Source: JBIOWF01 sp044868295 (GTDB lineage Bacteria; Actinomycetota; Actinomycetes; Streptosporangiales; Streptosporangiaceae). Taken from it: a stretch of DNA of 45,956 bases. Below the pieces are notes generated by a model that saw nothing but the letters and a program-made list of their open reading frames with translations, did not search any database and was not told the origin of the DNA. Shown in pieces: positions 41,961-45,956 of this stretch (position 1 is the stretch's first letter; the number at the start of each line of letters is the position of its first letter). Location: positions 1 through 45,956 of the forward strand of contig JBIOWF010000033.1 of NCBI GenBank assembly GCA_044868295.1, given 5' to 3'. The position numbers and the translations under genes were made by a program.

Positions 41961-44189
41961 TCAGCTCGCCGGCGCGGGCTGCGGGTGCGGCTCCGCGTGC
42001 GGCGCCGGTTCGGCTAAGCGCAGCGCGCGGATGCCGGCGCTCAGCACGAGCGGCACGGCGAGGGCCAGCGCCATGGAGAGGACGGCCGCGCCCGAGTCGT
42101 TGACCAGCATGCCGACCACGCCGCTCACCAGCGCGCCGAGCAGCCCGGCCTTCAGGGTGGGCGCCCGTTCGAACGCGATCGGCAGGACCCCCGCGCTGGC
42201 CGCGCCCGGCCGGAGCAGTGCGAAGATCAGGAAGGCGAACGCGGCGATCACGACCGGCATCAGGTTGGGGCTGAGCAGCGTGTGCAGCATCGCCCCGAGC
42301 TTGCGCGTGATCACCGGCAGGAACGTGCCGTCGATCACCTGGCCCACGAACCGGCCGAGGTGGGTCTGGCTCGCCGGTGGCCGCAGGTAGTCGAGATAGG
42401 CGATGCCCATCACCAGCACGCCGCCCGCCACGCAGAAGGCGCCCAGCTTCACGATCGAAACGCGCTTGCCCGCCACGAGCAGCGCGGTCACGGCGATGCC
42501 GGGAACGAACGCGATCACGCCGCCGAAGTCGCTGCCGACACCGGGCCACCCGTCCAGCAGCATCGCGAGTCCACCCAGGCCGGCCACGAGGGCGACGGCC
42601 ACCGTCCTGCGGCCCGACCGGACCAGGCTGTCGGCGATCGCCGTCGTGACGAGCAACACCGCGGTGGCCAGCAGGGCGAACGGGATGTTGCCGAGGCCGT
42701 AGTAGCGTGCGCCGACCACGCCGGTGTACCCCATGACGCTGTTGAGCTGCAGGGTCGTGCCGGTCAGCAGGTCGCCGAGCAGCACGGCGGCCGTCACGCC
42801 CGCGATCACCGTGGCCGGGCCCAGCACGCCGCGCCGCCACGGCCCGGCCAGCGCCACGACCGTCAGCAGGAGGGCGCAACCGATGATCCCGCCCACCAGG
42901 ACGAGGGTCGGCTGGGCCGTACGGGCCCACGGGGTGAGATTGACGAGGTAGGTCGAGACGGGCAGCGAGGCCAGTGCGATCGCGGCCACCCGGACGCCGC
43001 CGAGCCCCTGGCGGCGGCGCAGCAGCAGGAACGCGACGACGTAGAAGACCACCTGGAGGATCGCCAGCGTGGTGAAGAAGATCCCGCCCATGTTGCGGAT
43101 CGTCTGCCCCGCCACGTCCGCCGCGCGAAGATCCGCCACCGTGCCGGCCGTGTCGACTGCCGTGTCGGCCGCTGTGCCCGCCGTCGTGCCGGTCGCCGCC
43201 GATCCCGTACGGCTTCCGCCACCGGCCTGGGCCTCCACCCCGATCACGGTCGGCGGAACCGGGAGCCCGGCACGGGCCAGGATCGTCGCCGTGAGGTCGG
43301 GGAGGATCACCATGTCGTCGCGGTGCGTGGACTTCGCCCCGAGGAGCCTCGGCCCGGTCCCGGGAGCGGTCGAGCCGGCGCGCATCATGGCGACGCGGAG
43401 ATGCGGCACGGGACCGTGATCGGACAGCCCGGCCACGAGGACGGCGGCGTCCTTCGGCAGGGCCGCGAGGGCGGCTCCCACACTCGTGTCGGCCGCCCGG
43501 ACCGCCGTGCGGCGATCACCGGGGTTGAGCTTCTCGTTGACCGTCGGGAGCTTGTCGGCCTCGATGTAGGGCCGGATCAGATCGCTCACGTCGACGGCCA
43601 TGACGCGGCACCGCGCCCAGGCTGCGCCGGGGAGCTCGGCCACGGTGGCGGCGTACTGGTCAAGCCTGCCCTGCCGGTCCGCGAGCGCGAGCGCGGCGCC
43701 GGGGCCCACGGCCGTCGTGCACTGCCCGGCATCGTGGAGGGCCTGGCCGAGCGTGCCCGCGTCCTTCTGCTCGCGGACGTCCCACAGCCAGGAGAACTCG
43801 GGCACGACCGCGCCCGCGCCCGCCCGCTCCGGCATGGGCGGCATGCCGCACCGCGAGCCCACGGCCGAGCGGACCCCGGCGGACACGGTGAGCCAGCCGT
43901 CGTAGGGGCAGGTGAGGTTGCCGACGGTCCGGATGGACAGGGAGCCGAGGGCGCTCTGACCGGCCAGTTTCCAGAGGTTGGGAGTGTCGGTCGCGTTGAC
44001 GTCGCTCCACATCAGGCCCGGAACGCCGATAAGCGCGACCCGTCCCGGGGCGGCCGGATCCGCCGCGGCCGCGGGCGGCCCGCCCTGCGGCGGGGTCGCG
44101 GCGGCGGCCCCGGGGGCCGCCGCCGCACCGGACAGCACGACCGCTAAGCCGTACAGGATGGTGGCCAGCGCGACCAGCGTCCGCCTCAC
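41961..44189 (-). CDS. Large membrane protein with alkaline-phosphatase-like extracytoplasmic domain
   Basis: A 742-residue protein: signal segment, an N-terminal extracytoplasmic half with alkaline-phosphatase-superfamily wording (VALIGVPGLMWSDVNATDTP, LSDHGPVPHL), then about a dozen transmembrane segments from residue 375 onward. A Thr/Ala-rich linker (GTAADTAVDTAGTVAD) joins them. No specific substrate can be named. Related actinobacterial proteins are encoded near thrS/HIT/pgsA and may act in the cell envelope. I start at the GTG at 44189 with GGGAGG six bases before it; a longer frame starts at 44225. Confidence 0.75.
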   Translation of the reverse strand: MRRTLVALATILYGLAVVLSGAAAAPGAAAATPPQGGPPAAAADPAAPGRVALIGVPGLMWSDVNATDTPNLWKLAGQSALGSLSIRTVGNLTCPYDGWLTVSAGVRSAVGSRCGMPPMPERAGAGAVVPEFSWLWDVREQKDAGTLGQALHDAGQCTTAVGPGAALALADRQGRLDQYAATVAELPGAAWARCRVMAVDVSDLIRPYIEADKLPTVNEKLNPGDRRTAVRAADTSVGAALAALPKDAAVLVAGLSDHGPVPHLRVAMMRAGSTAPGTGPRLLGAKSTHRDDMVILPDLTATILARAGLPVPPTVIGVEAQAGGGSRTGSAATGTTAGTAADTAVDTAGTVADLRAADVAGQTIRNMGGIFFTTLAILQVVFYVVAFLLLRRRQGLGGVRVAAIALASLPVSTYLVNLTPWARTAQPTLVLVGGIIGCALLLTVVALAGPWRRGVLGPATVIAGVTAAVLLGDLLTGTTLQLNSVMGYTGVVGARYYGLGNIPFALLATAVLLVTTAIADSLVRSGRRTVAVALVAGLGGLAMLLDGWPGVGSDFGGVIAFVPGIAVTALLVAGKRVSIVKLGAFCVAGGVLVMGIAYLDYLRPPASQTHLGRFVGQVIDGTFLPVITRKLGAMLHTLLSPNLMPVVIAAFAFLIFALLRPGAASAGVLPIAFERAPTLKAGLLGALVSGVVGMLVNDSGAAVLSMALALAVPLVLSAGIRALRLAEPAPHAEPHPQPAPAS

Positions 44190-44307
44190 CGATGACCTCC
44201 CAGATCTCTGGACAGCAAGGGGCACCGTATGGGCTCCGCCACTACCCCGTCCACCGACTCCATGTCATCGCGATCATAGAGAGCTTCCGGGCGTCACGTG
44301 ATCGCTA

Positions 44308-45861
44308 TCAAGGCAGGGTGACCCGGAGGCGCGCGGCCGGGCTTTCGTTGTGCAGGCGGTCGAGGGTGGTCACGTAGTAGGTGCCGCTCTCGTGCGCCAC
44401 GTAGGTGGGGGTGTTGCTCGCGGGGACGACGGCGACCAGGTTGCGGGCGTCGTCGGTGGCGCACGCGCCGCCCTTGCCGGTGACCCGGTAGACGGCGTAG
44501 GCGCGGGCGCCGGGGCGGGGCCGCCAGACGATGGTGCCGCCGACGTTCTTCACGCTCGTGGGGGCGAGCGGCGCCTTCGTCTCGAAGCCCTTGATCAGCG
44601 GGAGCAGGGCGGGCTGCGTGTAGTGACTCTTGGTGAGGCGGTCCAGAACCTGTAGCGGGTTCTTGGCGAGCTGCGCGGCGCTGAAGTAGACGTCGCCCTT
44701 CACTTCCGGATATTTCCGGTTGAGCGTGAGGTGGGAGGGCAACTCGCGCGGCTTCGTCCAGGCGGCATTGTCCTTCGCGCCGACCCGGTAGAGCGCCTGC
44801 CCGATGTACAGGTCGACGCCCGTGCCCTTCACCGCGTTCGCCCACCAGGGCACGAGCACGTCGTAGTCCGCGATCGCGAACCCGCGGGGCCAGTAAAGCT
44901 GGGGCATGACGTAGTCGACGGACCGGGCCTTGATCCAGGCCTTCGCATCCGCATAAATGTCGTCATAGGCGGACATGCCGCGTGTGGCCGAGCCGTCGGG
45001 ATCGTTTGACTTGTTCCGCCAGATACCGAACGGGCTGATGCCGAACTTCACGTACGGCTTCGTCGCGTGCACGGCGTTGGACACCTGCGCGACCAGCTTG
45101 TTGACGTTGTCCCGCCGCCAGTCGGCCAGGCTCATCCCGTTGCCGTACTTCGCGAAGGCGTCGGAGTCGGCGAACTTCGTGCCCTTGCCCGGATAGGGAT
45201 AGAAGTAGTCGTCGAAGTGGACCCCGTCCACGTCGTAGCGCTGCACCACGTCCTTGATGACCTTGGTGACCCAGTCGCGCACCTCGGGCAGGCCCGGGTT
45301 GTAGTAGAGGAACCCCTCGCGCTTGACCGTCCACTCCGGGTGGAGCCGCGCCGGATGGCTGTCGGGCAGCTTCGAGGTGTCGGCCGTGTACCCGGCCCGG
45401 TAGGGGTTGAACCAGGCGTGGAACTCCAGGCCCCGCTTGTGCGCCTCGTCGATCAGGAAGGGCAGCGGATCCCATCCCGGGTCCTTGCCGGGCGTCCCGG
45501 TCAGATACTGCGACCAGGGCTCCAGCGACGACCGGTAGAACGCGTCGGACGCCGGGCGGATCTGCAGGAACACCGCGTTGAACCGGCGCCGCGCCGCGTT
45601 GTCGAGGATCTTGATGTACTCCGCCCGCTGCCGGGCGGGCGTGAGCCCCGTGCCGGAGGGCCAGTCGATGTTGTGCACGGTCGCGATCCAGACGCCGCGC
45701 AGCTGGCGCTTGGCGGCCCGGGCGCTCGGGGTGCAGGAGGATGTCGCCGCGGTGGTGGTCACCGTCCTCGCCCCCTTGGCCTGCGCGGCCGGCCCGAACG
45801 TGTACGCGGTTCCCGCGGCCACGGCCGCGACGGCGACGGTGGCGATCAACGGACGACTCAT
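44308..45861 (-). CDS. Secreted glycosyl-hydrolase-like protein (GHL10/DUF187)
   Basis: A 517-residue exported protein: signal peptide (residues 1 to about 28, PLIATVAVAAVAAGTAYTF), then a GHL10/DUF187 TIM barrel (LRGVWIATVHNIDWPSGTGL, FHAWFNPYRAG, VDGVHFDDYFYPYPG, YVMPQLYWPRGF) and a C-terminal Fn3-like domain (VGGTIVWRPRPGARAYAVYR). The family includes DigH, a divisome glycosidase acting on denuded peptidoglycan glycans, and YngK. ATG at 45861 follows GGGGAGG. The remaining 95 bases to the window end contain no gene. Confidence 0.88.
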   Translation of the reverse strand: MSRPLIATVAVAAVAAGTAYTFGPAAQAKGARTVTTTAATSSCTPSARAAKRQLRGVWIATVHNIDWPSGTGLTPARQRAEYIKILDNAARRRFNAVFLQIRPASDAFYRSSLEPWSQYLTGTPGKDPGWDPLPFLIDEAHKRGLEFHAWFNPYRAGYTADTSKLPDSHPARLHPEWTVKREGFLYYNPGLPEVRDWVTKVIKDVVQRYDVDGVHFDDYFYPYPGKGTKFADSDAFAKYGNGMSLADWRRDNVNKLVAQVSNAVHATKPYVKFGISPFGIWRNKSNDPDGSATRGMSAYDDIYADAKAWIKARSVDYVMPQLYWPRGFAIADYDVLVPWWANAVKGTGVDLYIGQALYRVGAKDNAAWTKPRELPSHLTLNRKYPEVKGDVYFSAAQLAKNPLQVLDRLTKSHYTQPALLPLIKGFETKAPLAPTSVKNVGGTIVWRPRPGARAYAVYRVTGKGGACATDDARNLVAVVPASNTPTYVAHESGTYYVTTLDRLHNESPAARLRVTLP

Positions 45862-45956
45862 TGGGCCTCCCCGCCCTCCCGACTTGCCCGAACGCATGGC
45901 TCATCAGTCTGGCATTGGCAAACGAATGGTTTGGCCCAAAAAAAGAAATCACCTCG

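Noticed and set aside
42282..44147. Very long plus-strand open frame (over 600 codons)
   Set aside because: It is the His/Arg/Gly-rich antisense shadow of the membrane protein on the minus strand, whose transmembrane pattern and ribosome site are clear.

Overview
The window is about 46 kb of high-GC DNA dominated by GTG/ATG starts and ATGA-type gene overlaps. This is typical of an actinomycete chromosome. An SsgB-like sporulation protein (15435-15851, minus) points to a morphologically complex, sporulating actinobacterium. I infer something like the Streptosporangiales, but no single marker in the window proves the genus.

Layout. (1) 1-7582: a tightly packed plus-strand operon for 4-hydroxybenzoate/protocatechuate catabolism through the beta-ketoadipate pathway, pcaJ(partial)-pcaF-pcaH-pcaG-pcaB-pcaL-pobA. 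Its pcaB and pcaL genes carry unusual in-frame tandem-repeat insertions. (2) 7720-9148: endonuclease V, an intergenic stretch with three exact 18-bp repeats, and a tRNA-Gly/Cys/Val cluster. (3) 9287-15851: hutH, a small-ORF/cupin pair, pabB-pabC for 4-aminobenzoate, a secreted LVIVD-repeat protein, a DUF305 lipoprotein and ssgB. (4) 16293-20816: a tRNA-Val followed by a decayed sugar-utilisation region. It holds 3'-end remnants of a GH3 glycosidase and a LacI regulator joined back to back, one intact LacI gene with a well-formed divergent promoter/operator, an isomerase remnant, an intact flavodoxin-like gene, a universal-stress-protein remnant, and a sugar-binding protein ended early by an in-frame TAG. 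(5) 20832-28186: an MBL-fold hydrolase, then an RpiR regulator and an overlapping four-gene operon (APC permease, glutamine-synthetase-like ligase, FluG-type amidohydrolase, M20 amidohydrolase). The middle two genes look like the two halves of eukaryotic FluG and suggest an uncharacterised amine/amide catabolic system.

(6) 28193-32719: a luciferase-like monooxygenase, a membrane protein, a STAS anti-anti-sigma factor, a lipoprotein and a zinc alcohol dehydrogenase. (7) 32757-37229: DUF1876, a site-2 protease with CBS domains, a phosphoribosyltransferase-erythromycin-esterase fusion and a small alpha/beta hydrolase. This set resembles the dormancy (DosR) regulon of mycobacteria. A DosR-like palindrome lies upstream of the flavodoxin gene at 18833. 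(8) 37387-38721: a divergent adenosine-deaminase-family protein and a GH25 lysozyme remnant. (9) 38800-45861: thrS, an Asp23/Gls24 protein, a HIT-family Ap4A phosphorylase-like gene, a large phosphatase-like membrane protein and a secreted GHL10/DUF187 glycosidase-like protein.

The most promising leads for something new are the split-FluG operon, the dormancy-like gene set with its candidate operator, and the recurrent in-frame repeat expansions in metabolic genes.
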